From the NCBI RefSeq assembly GCF_026745355.1, contig NC_079207.1, positions 16,392,150 through 16,456,149 on the forward strand: 64,000 nt of DNA, in the 5' to 3' direction. Both the position numbers and the translations under genes were made by a program. The notes beneath the pieces were generated by a model. The model saw nothing but the letters and a program-made list of their open reading frames with translations. It did not search any database and was not told the origin of the DNA. This DNA is from Beta vulgaris subsp. vulgaris (taxonomy: Eukaryota > Streptophyta > Magnoliopsida > Caryophyllales > Amaranthaceae). Positions 49,775-62,850 of this stretch are shown here, piece after piece; position 1 is the first letter of the stretch, and each line of letters opens with the position of its first letter.

Positions 49775-50209
49775 TCTATACTAATATATTAGAAGGTATT
49801 CCTAAGAATCCTGTCAAAAAAAAGGTGTTCGATCACAAGAAAGTTTGTGTGCCACGCGACCTTCGAAATGAAAAGTGAAAGCTTAACCATGAATCCAAAT
49901 AACACCATTGTTAAGTATTTCAAAATAAAATATCATAATATCTTATAATTATATCTCACTAAAGTATTTACACAAGTAGTTAAATAACTAATCTTTTTAT
50001 GATGATAACAAGAGACTATTAGAGACATGAAATCTTACTCTAATTCCTTTTAGAGATATTAAGCTATTGCTTTCATCCCCAAACTTTTAAAGGTTTATTT
50101 TTTAAAAAATCATCCAAGTACGTACTGATCATGTCATTACGTCAATTTTTCCTCCTTAGACAAAAAAATTATGAAAAGTAACAACTCGGGATATCACCCG
50201 GGACACTAG
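49775..50209 (+). mobile_element. Non-autonomous Helitron, 435 bp
   Basis: It starts TCTATACTAATATATTAGAA and ends with the hairpin CGGGATATCACCCG shortly before CTAG (50206-50209). It sits between A (49774) and T (50210). No ORF. Confidence 0.75.
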
Positions 50210-50466
50210 TTTCTAATTATGGGGCCCACTTTCACTTTTTTCATGACTCATTCCATGACTTAAATAATGGGATTATCTAAATGGCATTTTATCATAGCAT
50301 GCATGATTTGAATTAGATCATCAAAAAATTATGAGTGTAAGGATATGTTTTTTACACCACACCTCATGACACAATTTCATGATCTAAAAAGATATGAGTA
50401 TTCACTTTCAATTCAACTGGCATGAATAGAAAGAATTGAGCCATAACCTCAAATGACTTTTTTATT

Positions 50467-50755
50467 GATTTTTTCACCATATACTCCTTTCAAATTTTTT
50501 GTGCACCATATACCTTTTCAACTTTTCAAATTCACCACATATGCATCACTTTTGAAAAAAAAACGTCCACTTATCCTTAATGACTAACGACGTTAAACTC
50601 CGTTAGTCATTAACTCCTAATCTCCCTTTAAATCCTAATTATCTAACCTTATTTACCCCTAATCCTAACTAGCCTAACCCTAATCCTAATACCTTAAAGG
50701 CTAACCCCCACCCCTGCAGTCTCCATCCCCCACCACGCAGCCCCCCTCTCACCTT
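50467..50755. mobile_element. Truncated Mutator-like end
   Basis: It begins GATTTTTTCACCATATACTC and follows the 32269-33548 family through GACTAACGACGTTAAACTCC and the C-rich edge. It stops near 50755 without a right TIR. Confidence 0.6.
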
Positions 50756-50977
50756 TTGTGAAAATCGGTAGCAGATCGGTGTGGGCCAACATTTTTCAGC
50801 CCATGGACTAGCCCGTCCAACCCAGTAATAAAATTCAAATCACCTTATGGATTACACGGTCTTATTTCGTTTTCGTTTTGAAATCAAAGAAAAGAAAGAT
50901 ATGTAAAATGGATTTTTTATATTGTGATTTGAAATAAAGGTTTTCTCCTCTATAGGAAAAAGAGACTCGCCAACCTA

Positions 50978-51102
<125 letters not shown>

Positions 51103-51639
51103 GGATCCACTGAAAACCTCCCTTAGGGTAAAAACTGAAAACTTATAATCCCAGCCATTGAAAACATCAATTTGATCTGAACCGTTAGATTTCGCACAAC
51201 CTTACTAACCCATATGTGAAATTGCACGCTTATATATCATGTATCTCTGATCCTCTCTTTCTCTCTCTATAACACCAAAAATCCCCCTTTCGAAACCCAT
51301 GAATGTCAGTCTTTAAACTTTCCAATCAAATTTCATACGACGTTAATTAATTTGCTAGATTCAAATTTCGATTTTTGAATTCCTTATTTTTATTAGTTGC
51401 ACGTGATTTAGGTTTAGTTTGAGTACTGCTTCAAGTTTGTTTCAATGGATTTAGATTAAGAGGAACTTGAAGGTAATTCCTGTGTATCCATGAATGTCGA
51501 TCTTTAAACATCCCTAATGCATGTATCAATGAAGAAAAAAAAATACTGAAGTTTTGGACGTTGTACTCTATGAATAGATATTCATTATTTCTCCTTGTTA
51601 AAGAGAATAATCATTGTGAATATGCTTAAATTCAGGACA

Positions 51640-52860
51640 TGAGCAAAAAAATCTCAAAATGAGTAAAGCGTATTTTAGAATAAGCAAATTTCAATTTTTT
51701 TCCGGTGAACAATTTCATATCTTCTCAATCGGTAGTATTAGGTTGGTAGTATTAGACTATTAGGTATATGTTAAATGAGCAAAAAAAATTGAAATGAGGA
51801 AATTACATATTCGTTCAATTGCTAGCATTAGGATCAACAGCTTATGGTATATGTTGAATGAGTTAAGAGAATTAAAATAAGCAAAAAGTTGTCAAATGAG
51901 CAAATTTCATATTTGCTCAATTACTAGCATTAAGATCAGTAGCATCATGTATATGTAAAATGAGTTAAAAACAATAAAATGAACAAAAACTTCTTAATAT
52001 GAGTAAAATAAACCTTAAAATGAGCAAATTTCATTTTTAAAATGACTAAAAAAAAATCTTAAAAAGAGCAGAACAAACGCTAAAATGAGCAAATATCATT
52101 ATAGCTGAAATTGTTAGACTTAGTAGCATCAGTTATATGTAAAATGAGCAAAAAAAATTTAAAATGAGCAGAACAAACTCAAAATGAGCAAATTTCTTTT
52201 TTTTTTGCTTAGTTTACTAGTATTAGAGTAAGTAGCATCAAGTATATAAAAACTGAGCAAATAATTTTAAAAATGAGCAAAAGATACTTTAAAATGAGCA
52301 AATTTCGTTTTTTTATTATATAAACAATGAAAAGTTTATATAAGTAAATAAACCTTCTCTTCAAAAAAAAAAAGTGAAAAAAACCTCAAAATGAGAAAAT
52401 TTCTTATATTATTATATAAACAATGAAAAGTTTATATGAGTAAAATAAACCTTAAAATGAGCAAATTTAATTTTGCTCATATTGCTAGTATTAGAATCAG
52501 TAGCATCAGCTACATGAAAATTGAGTAAATAATTTTCACTAGAAAAATTCTTAAAATGAGCAAAATTTTCTTAAAATGAGCAGATTATACGCTAAAATGA
52601 GCAAATATCACTATAGTTCAAATTGTTAGCTTATGGTCAGTAGCATCAGTTATATGTAAAATGAGCAAATATTTTTTTAAACGAGCAGAATAAACTCAAA
52701 ATAGTAATTTTTTTTTTGCTCAGTTTGCTAGTATTAGAGTCAGTAGCATTAGATATATGAAAACTGAGCAAATAATTTTTAAAACGAGTAAAAAAATTGT
52801 TAAAATGAGCAAAAGAAACTTTAAAATAAGCAAATTTTATTTTTTATTATATAAACAATG
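51640..52860. repeat. Dispersed AAAATGAGCAAA repeat field
   Basis: Dozens of short units (AAAATGAGCAAA, variants TAAAATGAGCAGA and AAACTGAGCAAAT) are mixed with a recurring longer motif 'TTTGCTCA...TTGCTAGTATTAGA.TCAGTAGCATCA'. The same words recur at 56250-56750, 57800-57900 and 62100-62850. No coding frame. They may be subterminal transposase-binding sites or simple expansion. Confidence 0.8.
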
Positions 52861-52940
52861 AAAAGTTTATATGCTTAGTGATTATTTTAATTTGCATCCT
52901 ATGAACAGGAAGGTGTTTTGGGGAGTAGTGATACAGGAAA

Positions 52941-55900
52941 ATGGAAGAGAAACAATATGCTCCAACTCCAACTCCATGTATCAATACAACTCCCATTGCA
53001 ATTGCAACTACAACTCAAACTCCTTGTGTTGATACAACTCAAAGTGTTGCTACTGAGACTTCTAATGCTCAGACAAGAAATTCGACATTCACTACTCGTC
53101 CATGCTACACACCAAAAGGTACAAAAGAATGGATTCCTTGCTGCCCTCATGAAGTGAAACCAACTGTGGGTATGCCTTTTGATTCTATAGTTGATGGTAT
53201 TGAGTTTTATAAAGCTTATGCTTGCTTTTGTGGTCTTGTCGAAAGATTGGCTACTGAAAAAAAGATAAGGAAGGTAATATTTACTTGAAATACATCTATT
53301 GTAATAAACAAGGATTTAAAAAAGATGGTGAGAGTAAAGCAAAAAGCAAAGCTACAACAAGCTCTAATTCTCGAAAAAGAAGTATAAATCGTGGTGGTTG
53401 TCAAGCAAGAATAGGTTTGAGAAAGCAAAATGATGGAAAATTCATGGTATATCTTTTTCATGAATCTCATAACCATTCGCCACTCCTAAAAGAATACATT
53501 TTCTTAAAAATTCTCGAAACATGACTCTTTTTCACAAGAAGTTCATATTTGATAATTCAAGATTAAATGTTGGACCAAAAAAATCTTTTAGATTGATAAA
53601 AGAGCATGTAGGTGGATATGATGATGTAGGAGCGTCATTGGTTGATTTTAAGAACTTTAGTCGGGATGTCAAAGCTTATATACGAGATGTTGATGCTGAT
53701 ATGTTTATAAATAATTTCAAACAAAAGGCAAGCAATATTGGTGGAGGGTTCTTCTTCGATTATTGTTTAGATGAAGCTCAGCATTTGACTAGAGTATTTT
53801 GGGCGGACGCCATTAGTAGGAAAACTACTCTCTTTTTGGTGATATGGTTTCATTTGATACAACATTTGATACCAACAAATATTGTATGGTTCTAGCCCCA
53901 TTTACTGGAGTTGATCATCATGGAAAATGCGTCACTTTTGGTATGGGTCTACCTGCAAAGGAAGATATAGAATATTTCATTTGGTTGTCTGAATGTTTTT
54001 TTAAGGCTATGGGTGATTTTCAAGCTACTTGTCTTATTACTGATCAAGACGCGGCCATGAAACAAGCAATTGTAAGAGTTTTTGATAAGACCATTCATAG
54101 ACTTTGTATGTGGCATATCATGAAAAAAGTGCCTGTAAAAGTAGGTCCAAATATGTGCCAAACAACGAAGTTGCTTGAGAAATTGAACGCAATTGTTTGG
54201 GATAGAGACCTTGAGCCGAATGAAAAGGGTGGCATCATGTGATGTGTGAATTTGGCTTAGAGAATTATTCATGGTTTATTGATATATTTAGCATAAGACA
54301 TATGTGGATCCCTTCTTACTTTCAAAATCTTTTCATGGGTGGTATTTTGAGGTCCACACAGATTTCAGAGTCTGATAACAACTTTTTCACTTTGTTTGCA
54401 AATGCAAATATGCTTCTAGTTGAGTTATGGTTTCGCATAGAATCTGCCATGGATGCGCAAAGACATGCCCACGATAAACTTAACTCTGATTCTAAGAATT
54501 CAATGCCCCGTCTCATTACCCCTCTTCCTCTAGAGAAGCACGCATCTCTTGTGTACACACACAACATGTTCTATGAGTTCCAAATGGAGTTTCAAAATGC
54601 AATTTTCAATTGTGGAGTTTACAAAGTATAAATAGAGGAAGGGGTTGAGGATTTTCGAGTTGCAGAAAATACAAGGAAGAAAACATACCATATAAGTAAC
54701 ATTCCTAGTTATCAAGTTGTTTTTGTTCCCGTAAGATGTTTGAATCCATGGGAATATTACTTTTTGTGATAAAAGGAAATTTTTTGATTGAAATTTCAAA
54801 GAAGTACATATTGCATCGTTGGGTTAAATATGCTTCAAAAAAGTCCATCTTCAACTTTTTTGAGGACTTTGGGGATAGAAAATAATTAGAAGAAAAGAGT
54901 TGTTGGGGATTGTAGGCACTAAAAATTTATTAGTGTTTTAGAATTAAAATGAATAAATTATTATTGAGCTAAAATAAATATGATTAGCTCAATTTAATTA
55001 ATTTACCCCACTCAAATAACATATCCAAATTAAATTAAACAAATATAATTTGGGTTATAAAATATTTGGGCTAATCCATATTACTAGTCTGAATAAGGTG
55101 GTCAAATGACAAAGGTAAAAAGACTTCCAAGTCATAAACGGGTCCAAAGCCATAAATTACCAAGTTCATGAAGGGATTTCCATTCCCTATAGATAGACCT
55201 CACATCTCTTAGTTGAAGAGATCGGAAAATTATTATTATCAGAGCTCAGAAATTTCTCTTAGAATTATCTCTGCAAATAGTCAATAAGCACATCAAATCC
55301 CTGCCGACTGTTCAGATACACTCAAACATATTCGACGGGAGATTCATGCTTTTGTCAACCCTTATTCGAGTATACCCAAACAAAACTAAAACTCAGGTTG
55401 ACGTTGAGAAAACATCATCCCACACTCAAACTCAGGTTGACGTTGACAACACGTCAGTCTACACTTAGCTCCACATCAACAATAACAAGTGTCACTCTCA
55501 AGCTACGGAATAGAATCATAGGACACGACTTAGTTTATTTTTATTATAAACTATTTACAGAGATTGTACTCAATAATTTATCGAAATATAATTTTTTACT
55601 TTGTAGCTTGTCTTATATATTTTGACTCGAAATTTGTGTATACAGGGATATTTGGTCCAAATTCTTCTCATGTATAAGCCTTGCTGAAAATAACACTAAC
55701 CATCTAGAGTCATTATTGGAAAGGTTATGTGCTTTTGAAAAGGAGATGAAATCTGAACAAGAAAATGATGAGCAACAGGCTAAAGACAAACATATTGAGT
55801 TGTTTGTTGGTTCTAATATAGTATCAGGCGATATACTCCCTCCAAACAAGTCTTCAAACAAAGGAAGTGGTCCGGGAAAAAGAAAAAAAAAGTGATATCA

Positions 55901-56012
55901 AGAGATAGCCATTGAAGCGAGCAACAAAAAGGAGGGACTTTGTAGATCGTGTAATCAACTCTCAACTCATGATAGTCATAATTGCCCTCTAAAAAAAAGA
56001 AACATAGAATGA
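52941..56012 (+). pseudogene. FAR1-like / MULE-domain transposase, broken
   Basis: Successive frames give the family order. The FAR1 DNA-binding part (PTVGMPFDSIVDGIEFYKAYA near 53160, then YIYCNKQGF, GCQARIGLRK, FHESHNHSP to 53500). A linker (FDNSRLNVGPKKSFRLI). The MULE catalytic region (FFDYCLDEAQHLTRVFWADA; SFDTTFDTNKYCMVLAPFTG; FQATCLITDQDAAMKQAI; RLCMWHIMKK; RHMWIPSYF). C-terminal pieces (ISKKYILHRWVKYASKKS near 54800; LESLLERLCAFEKEMK near 55700) and a final knuckle CRSCNQLSTHDSHNCP near 55942-55989. At least four frameshifts (near 53275, 53515, 53825, 54235) and stops break it. The SWIM zinc region is not readable. FAR1 and MuDR-type transposases are homologous; domain and context favour a transposase. 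Confidence 0.85.
54899..55480. mobile_element. Possible LTR insertion in the transposase pseudogene
   Basis: Coding similarity stops at about 54890 and resumes at about 55645 (DIWSKFFSCISLAEN). The gap opens with TGTTGGGGATTGTAGGCAC, a common plant LTR start. It includes a repeated ACTCAGGTTGACGTTGA motif (55391, 55427). No exact end or target duplication could be set, and part of the gap may be intron (CAG before GGATATTTGG at 55647). Confidence 0.35.
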
Positions 56013-56894
56013 GGTAAGTTAAGAATCAATACTAATTATCAATATGCTAATTCTAAATAGTAAATACTAAAAGCTTTTTTGATTTTATGCAGGTAGTAAG
56101 AATTGATCAGCTAAAGAAAATACTTGAAGAGAAGAAAGAGATAGACAACAAGGATTATTGATATTTCTAATTTACTATTCTACATAGAAATACAATATAT
56201 AAGATTCATAGTGACTTTGGTTTTGTAATTTACTACAAGATTTTGTGATCGAACGGAGCTTAAAATGAGAAAATTTTGTTTATGCTCATTTGCTATAACT
56301 ACATGCAGTAACACCAGTTTATGAAAAATGAGTAAAAAATTTCTTAAAATGAGCAAAATTTTCTTAAAATAAGCAGACACTTCTTAAAATGAGCAAAAAC
56401 TTCTTTAAATGAGCAGAACAAACCTCAAAAAGAGCAAATTTCATTATTTTGTAGATTGCTAGTCAGTAGCATTGGATACATGAAAACTAAGTAAATAATT
56501 TTAAAATGAGTACAAATTTGTTAAAATGAGCAAAATAAACCTTAAAATGAGCAAATTTCATTTTTGCTCAGATTGTTAGTATTAGAGTCAGTAGCACCAG
56601 GTATATGAAAAATGAGCAAATAATTATGAAAATGAGTAAAACGTTAATAAAATGAGCAAAGCAAACCTTAAAATGAGGAAATTTCATTTATGCTCATATG
56701 CATGAGGTATATCTAAAATGATAAAAAAAAAACATGTATAATATGAGCAAAAACGTACTTAGTATAAGCCAAAAAAAATCTATACTAAAAACATGAGATA
56801 AAATAGACGAGAAATGTACTATTTAGCCAAAAAAATGAGTTAAAAAACTCATATCTCCAAGTTAGTAGAACTCATAATCGTTCACAAAATGAAA

Positions 56895-57053
56895 TTCATA
56901 GTACTAAACCAAAAACTTCTTATAATTACACCTAAACACTTCAAAGCTAAGATTGAATTTGATTGACATCACTATAATTCATAGTACTAGACCAAAAACT
57001 TCTTATAATTACACAAACACTTCAAAACTTAAGATTGAATTTGATTCACATCA
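56895..57053. repeat. Two-copy direct repeat of about 78 bp
   Basis: 'TTCATAGTACTA.ACCAAAAA' through 'CAAA.CTAAGATTGAATTTGA' is present at 56890-56967 and again at 56978-57053. The second copy includes the stop of the Ulp1-like gene. Confidence 0.8.
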
Positions 57054-57916
57054 CTCCTAACAATCTCAGCACAATACTTGTTCCGAAGTCTGTTCAAGCT
57101 CCTTAAATCATTCTTCTTAATACCACAATCCCACTTCTTCAAACCCATAAAGCTTCCATGTGTCTCAAGAAATAAATCCCACAGCTGCTATGATCGTCAA
57201 CATTTTGCCAACCAATATCAACGCAATACGAATTGAAGCTTGCAATGTCTTGGGCAAAGACGATACCTTGAACAGTACTGCGAAATTGCATCAAACCAGA
57301 AAATGCACTTCTCTGCATATATATATAATGAAAAGTTTGTAAAAAAAAAAAAAACAGTCACGTATTTGATTATAAACAAAAATACGAAATTGAATAATGT
57401 ACCAAGTGTTTAAGAGCATTGTTGTAATTTGGTGACCCATCATCATAATCAATCAATTGCATAACACCAGTTGTCATATTAAAGCAAACCATGAAATATT
57501 GTCCATTTAGGTGTATTGGGAAAATGATTAATTCCACCTCCTTCAAGTCACAAGAAAAGCCGTCAAGCTCTTTAGTTGCAACATCAATAAACTTCTTCCT
57601 TAATTTTGCACTCTCTTTACTGTACATCTGAATCATATCCTAGTAAAGTGTATCAACCACACAAAAATAAAGTTAACTCCTACATGAATTAAGTGTGTTT
57701 TTAATGTAACACTTATGAGTTCTCTTATGACATGATTGTATAAAATAACATTTAGAAATATAAAGTCAACAACTAGAAAACACCTTCCTTCAATTATTAA
57801 AAAAATAGCAAAGTTTTTAAAATGAGCAAAAGTCCCTCAAAATGATCGAAGGTTCCTTAAAAAGAGCAAAAACTTATCAAATTGAGTAAAAAGTCTGAGT
57901 TTTGCACATTGTCTAA

Positions 57917-58863
57917 GGGCCTGTTCTCTTCGGCATAAAACAGCTGAACTGAACTGAACTGAACTGAACTGAACTGAATTGAATTGAACTGAATTGAATT
58001 GAATTAAATTAAATTGAATTAAACTGAATGTAATAAATATATAAATAATATTTTAAACAATAATAATATGAATATTAAATAATAATTATTATGATAAGTA
58101 ATAATAATGAATAATAATAATAGTATTTTGGATATTTTAAAATAATAGTTATAAATAAATAATATTAATAATCATAAAATTAATAATAATAGTAATAATT
58201 AATGATAATAATGATAATTAATAATAATTATTTTATATTTTTGTATTAATATTTAATACTGATGATGATATATAATAACAATAATATTTAAGAAGTAAAT
58301 TAATATTACTATTTTAATAATTAGATTTAATATTATAAAAATATTTAGTAATAAAAATAATGATTATATTGCACCGCGAAAATTACATCATAAACCGTCT
58401 TGACGCGATTTGATTAGTTTATGGGCTAAAAAAAGTGGGTTTATTTGTGCTTTGACCTAAACCATGTTCTTCCTAATAATAATAGTAATAATAATGAGTA
58501 AAGCTATAATAAACAAAATAATATATAGAAACAACGATAATAATAATAATACTTAATAGTAATGATATATATTTAAATAATAATAATAATAATCATAATA
58601 ATGATAATAATAATAATATAATAATTAATAATAATAATATAATAATAATAATAATAATAATAATAAGAGTAAAAAATTAGCAAAATAAATTATACCAACA
58701 TAATAATATTATTTAACAAAATGGTTATAAAAGAATGGAGCTGAACTGAACTGAACTGAACTGATTGGAGCTGAACTGATTGGAGCTGAACTGAACTGAA
58801 CTGAACTTATTGGAGCTGAACTGAACTGAACTGAACTGAAAATAAGCTGGGGAGAACAGGCCC
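57917..58863. mobile_element. CTGAACTGAA-repeat TIR element, 947 bp, in an Ulp1-like intron
   Basis: The ends GGGCCTGTTCTCTTCGGC and GGGGAGAACAGGCCC are flanked by TAA (57914-57916, 58864-58866). It shares both pentamer arrays and the AT-rich middle, including the island around AAACCGTCTTGACGCGATTT, with 41507-42478. It differs mainly in AAT/AAC repeat length. It lies between the exon ending at 59060 and the exon starting at 57639. Confidence 0.87.
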
Positions 58864-59117
58864 TAAATTTACAGACAGTTGCATCACTTTTGTAATAAAT
58901 AAGCGAAAAATACTTAAATGACCCTAAACTTTCATCAAACTTTTGTATCTTAGATTTCATTATTTAACTACTAACACAAAGTTCATGACTACTTAGATAC
59001 AACATCAACGTATACCATATGAAAATTTTAAAACATGAACTTAATTTACTAATACTTACACACGGAAGAGTAGTGAAGAAGAATCGTAGTCGTGATGATT
59101 TCGATTTGAACCATTCA

Positions 59118-60644
59118 CACTAGTGGAAAAATGAAGAAGGGCTGCGCTAAAAAAGGCATGTAGGGCTGCGCTTTTTGACAGCAGCCCTTTCAGTAGCAGC
59201 CCTTCACTTTTTAAGTAGGGCTGCGCTAGAAAAGCGCAGCCCTTAAGCTAGAAGGGCTGCGCTAGTTAGGAAAAAGCGCAGCCCTTCTAGCCCAGAAGGG
59301 CTGCGCTAGTTAGGAAAAAGCGCAGCCCTTCTGGGCTAGAAGGGCTGCGCTTTTTCCTAACTAGCGCAGCCCTTCCTACCAAAAAAAAAAATAAAAACAG
59401 AATTTTCTGAAATTAAACAGAAGAGAAGAGAAACGAAACGAAAATACTAAACCCAAAACAATAAAAAGAATGAAACGAAAATGAAAAAAAGGAACAAAAA
59501 CTAATATACAAAAAGAAGTATACAAGAACATTAATCAAAACAAAGATGAAAATACAAGAAATTATATACAAAGAGAAGTATACAAGAACATTAATCAAAA
59601 TAAACAAAGAGAAGTATACAAGAATAACATTAATCAAAATAAACAAAGAGAAGTATACAAGAACATTAATCAAAAAAGAGAATATACAAGAACATTAAAT
59701 CAAAACAAAAGAGAAGTATACAAGAACATTAATCAAAACAAAGAGAAGTATACAAGAACATTATTAATCAAAACAAAGAGAAGTATACAAGAACATTAAT
59801 CAAAACAAAACAAAGAGAAGTATACAAGAACATTAATCAAAATATATAAACAAAGAGAAGTATACAAGAAGATTATAGATCTGAAAATACAAGAACTACA
59901 ACCTAATAATGTTTAAATACATAAAACAAAACCCAAATACATAATTTAAGGGAAAAAAAAAATTTCGGAAAAACTTAAAATGGGTATTTGGAGGCTTAAA
60001 CGAACTCGGATGGCTTAAAAAGCCTAAACGTCACGCATAGCGGTGAGTTTGACTCGTTGGCTCGTTCCGCTTCCGAAAAGGTATCACAATAGGCAATCGG
60101 ACTCCGTCGCCATGTTTAGTGCAAATCATTTCAAGGTTTTTGTCGCAAATGTTTATGGGAGTTTTTGAGAGAGAGAGAATGAGAGAGAAGAGAGGATGAG
60201 AGAGAAGGAGGAAAGGAATAATGAGGGACGTGAGAGAGGAGAGAGAATGAGGGATAATATATTTGACGAATCCCCGCTCAATATTTCAAAGCCCGAGATT
60301 CCGAAATTTCAAATTTTTTCAGTGAAGGGCTGCGCTTTTTTAAAAAAGCGCAGCCCTACTAAGCAGAAGGGCTGCGCTTTTTAAAAAAGCGCAGCCCTTC
60401 ACTTAGTAGGGCTGCGCTTTTTTAAAAGCGCAGCCCTTCTTACCTACAGAAGGGCTGCGCTTATTTAAAAAAGCGCAGCCCTACTAGTGAAGGGCTGCGC
60501 TTTTTGCGCTTATTTAAAAAAGCGCAGCCCTACTAGTGAAGGGCTGCGCTTTTTTAAATAAGCGCAGCCCTTCACTAGTAGGGCTGCGCTTTTACGAAAA
60601 GCGCAGCCCTTCCTGCGCAGCCCTTTATGTTTTTTCCCCTAGTG
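59118..60644. mobile_element. CACTA (EnSpm-like) non-autonomous element, 1527 bp
   Basis: The left terminus CACTAGTGGAAAAATGAAG and right terminus inverse CACTAGGGGAAAAAACATAA are flanked by the 3-bp duplication TCA (59115-59117, 60645-60647). The subterminal regions are packed with AGGGCTGCGCTTTTT and its inverse (59149-59375, 60325-60626), the usual CACTA transposase-binding layout. The middle has 20-30-bp direct repeats around AAGAGAAGTATACAAGAACA (59570-59870). No transposase. It splits an exon of the Ulp1-like gene. Confidence 0.9.
59520..59870. repeat. Direct repeats inside the CACTA element
   Basis: About ten copies of AAGAGAAGTATACAAGAACA plus TTAATCAAAAC spacers, with variable spacing. 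Confidence 0.8.
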
Positions 60645-62099
60645 TCATTAAAATTGAGGATCACTGACCACACATTAATCACAGAAGTTGAGACAGATAT
60701 GTCTTTTTTGAGTGTTTGAAGATCAGACCGCAACAAAAGTATCTTTAAACCATTGACCTCAAATGAAAACATTGGTTGACTGAATTGAATGTGAAAAAAA
60801 TGAAAGCGATATCAGATCAAAGAACATAAAGATAACCTAACTCATGAATGTTAATTCGCACAAGACTCAATATCTTTGTGTTCATATCCCCCCAATATCA
60901 TAAAAATCAAGTCCAAAACAAGATGCCAATATAGTGTTGTTCAATAAACAGTAAAAAAGAAAAGTTAGAAAAAAAATCACATAAAAATAAGATAAGGAAA
61001 AGGATAACCTTTTTGAACCATAAGCAAAGATAGAACTCACGATGACCTTGTGAGCAGCCAAAAGAGGTGTTTGGATGCACACCAAACGATTCTTAAATGG
61101 TGAAGGATGTTTTTTTTTTTGCCAAGAGAACATCTAGTTTTTGCCTCTTATGTGAGGCACATTTGTCATCATCAATTGCACCCTTTCTTTTAAGTGAATA
61201 TTGAAGATGTTTAGTCAATTTTCTTGCAGAAGCTCTGACATCGTAATCAACGGAAGATTATCGATTGCAACTGCCTTCAACATTAATATCCAAGTTAACC
61301 TTACATGTTGAAGTAGAAATCAGGATTTCATTCTGAACATCTTTTCTAACTTCTTCTGGTTTCTCTGGTCTTCTTTTCCTCTTCTGATAAGGCACTATCG
61401 ACTTCTCACATGAAGACTTATCTACCTTCAAAGTACCACAAACATTTGGTTGCTCTACTTTATTGGAATCATAAATCATAGTAGAGTTCCCCTTTTTAGA
61501 TTTCTCAACCTGCCCTGACTCATCTTCTTCATGACTTTCTTCACACATTGTTGCAATCTCTCTTGTTATTTCATTTATATTCACTGCAACACCTTCATTA
61601 TCTCTTTCCTTGAATCACTGTTTTTTACTATTGCTTCAACAATAGTATCAACAGCTTCTAAAACATCAGGATCTTTCCAATATTCTTCTTCTTGGCTAAA
61701 AGAATCAACTTCCTCCTTTCTATGATCATTATACTCAATATGTAAATCTATAGGACCTTTTAACAAACTCTTGATAGCTTGATTATTTGGAAACATCATG
61801 GACGCAATCTGAGACTTTGCTTGAAAGTCAAGCATTGCATGGCCAAGTTTTGTTGCGGCTTCTGCAAGATCAAATATACAATTCTGCACAAAAAAGGAGG
61901 ATAGCAATAGAAAAGTACCACAAAAATTAATAATACTAAAAAATCAAATAGGTACTTAAAAAAAATGCAACATAACACTTAAGGTACTTGAACAAGTACC
62001 TTCTTCAAAACAGATTCACGGTTATACGACTCTTCCTTTTGAATTGAATTAGTTTCAACTATCTTCTTTGGGCTTGAACTAATATTTAACCACCAACAT

Positions 62100-62850
62100 A
62101 AAAATTTACATAAATTAGAAAGAATAGCACAAAAACTTCATAAAAAGAGCAAATTTTTTCTAAAATGAGCAAAAGCTTCTTAAAATAGAGCAAATTTCAT
62201 TTTTGCTCATTTGTTATAATTAGAGGTACTAACATCATATGTATGTAAAATGAGCAAACACTTTGTAAAATGAGCAAAACGAACCATAAAATGAGCAAAT
62301 CTCATTTGTGTTCAAATTGCTAGTATTAAGTTCAATAACACCAGGAATATGTAAAATGAGTAAAAATAATTTAAGAGCAAAAACTTAACAAAATGAGCCA
62401 ATTGTACCTAAGAATAAGTAAATAATGTAAATTAAGTAGAAAAAATGCAAAAAAAAGGAAAAACTACTTAAAATGAGTATAAAAATATATAAAAATGAGA
62501 TTTTTATTTTCAATTATTTCATTAGGAACAGTAACATTATATGTCTATAAAATAAACAACAACTTTTTAAAATGAGCATAACAAACCTTAGAGTGAGCAA
62601 ATGTAAGTTTCCCTTTCTTAATTTCTAGTTCTTCTCGTGTTACTAACATCCTTGTCGTCCATCCTTTGACAATAGGAAGTTCCCTTTTAGCTCGAACATC
62701 TTCTAACATAACCCGATCAACTAAAAGAGCTATAATATGGAATAAATTGAAATTAAAAGCATGAAACATATACTATAAAAGAAGCAAATTATAAAATTAT
62801 ACAATAGCTAGTATAAAAAAGTTCTTTAAATGAGCAAAAAAACATAAATA
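62100..62850. repeat. AAAATGAGCAAA repeat field in Ulp1-like introns
   Basis: Same words as at 51.6-52.9 kb, interrupted by the exon at 62587-62729. Their presence in introns of the minus-strand gene ties this gene to the same element as the transposase. Confidence 0.75.

Noticed and set aside
59149..60626. CRISPR-like regularly spaced palindromic repeats
   Set aside because: Eukaryotic CACTA subterminal repeats in both orientations with irregular spacing.
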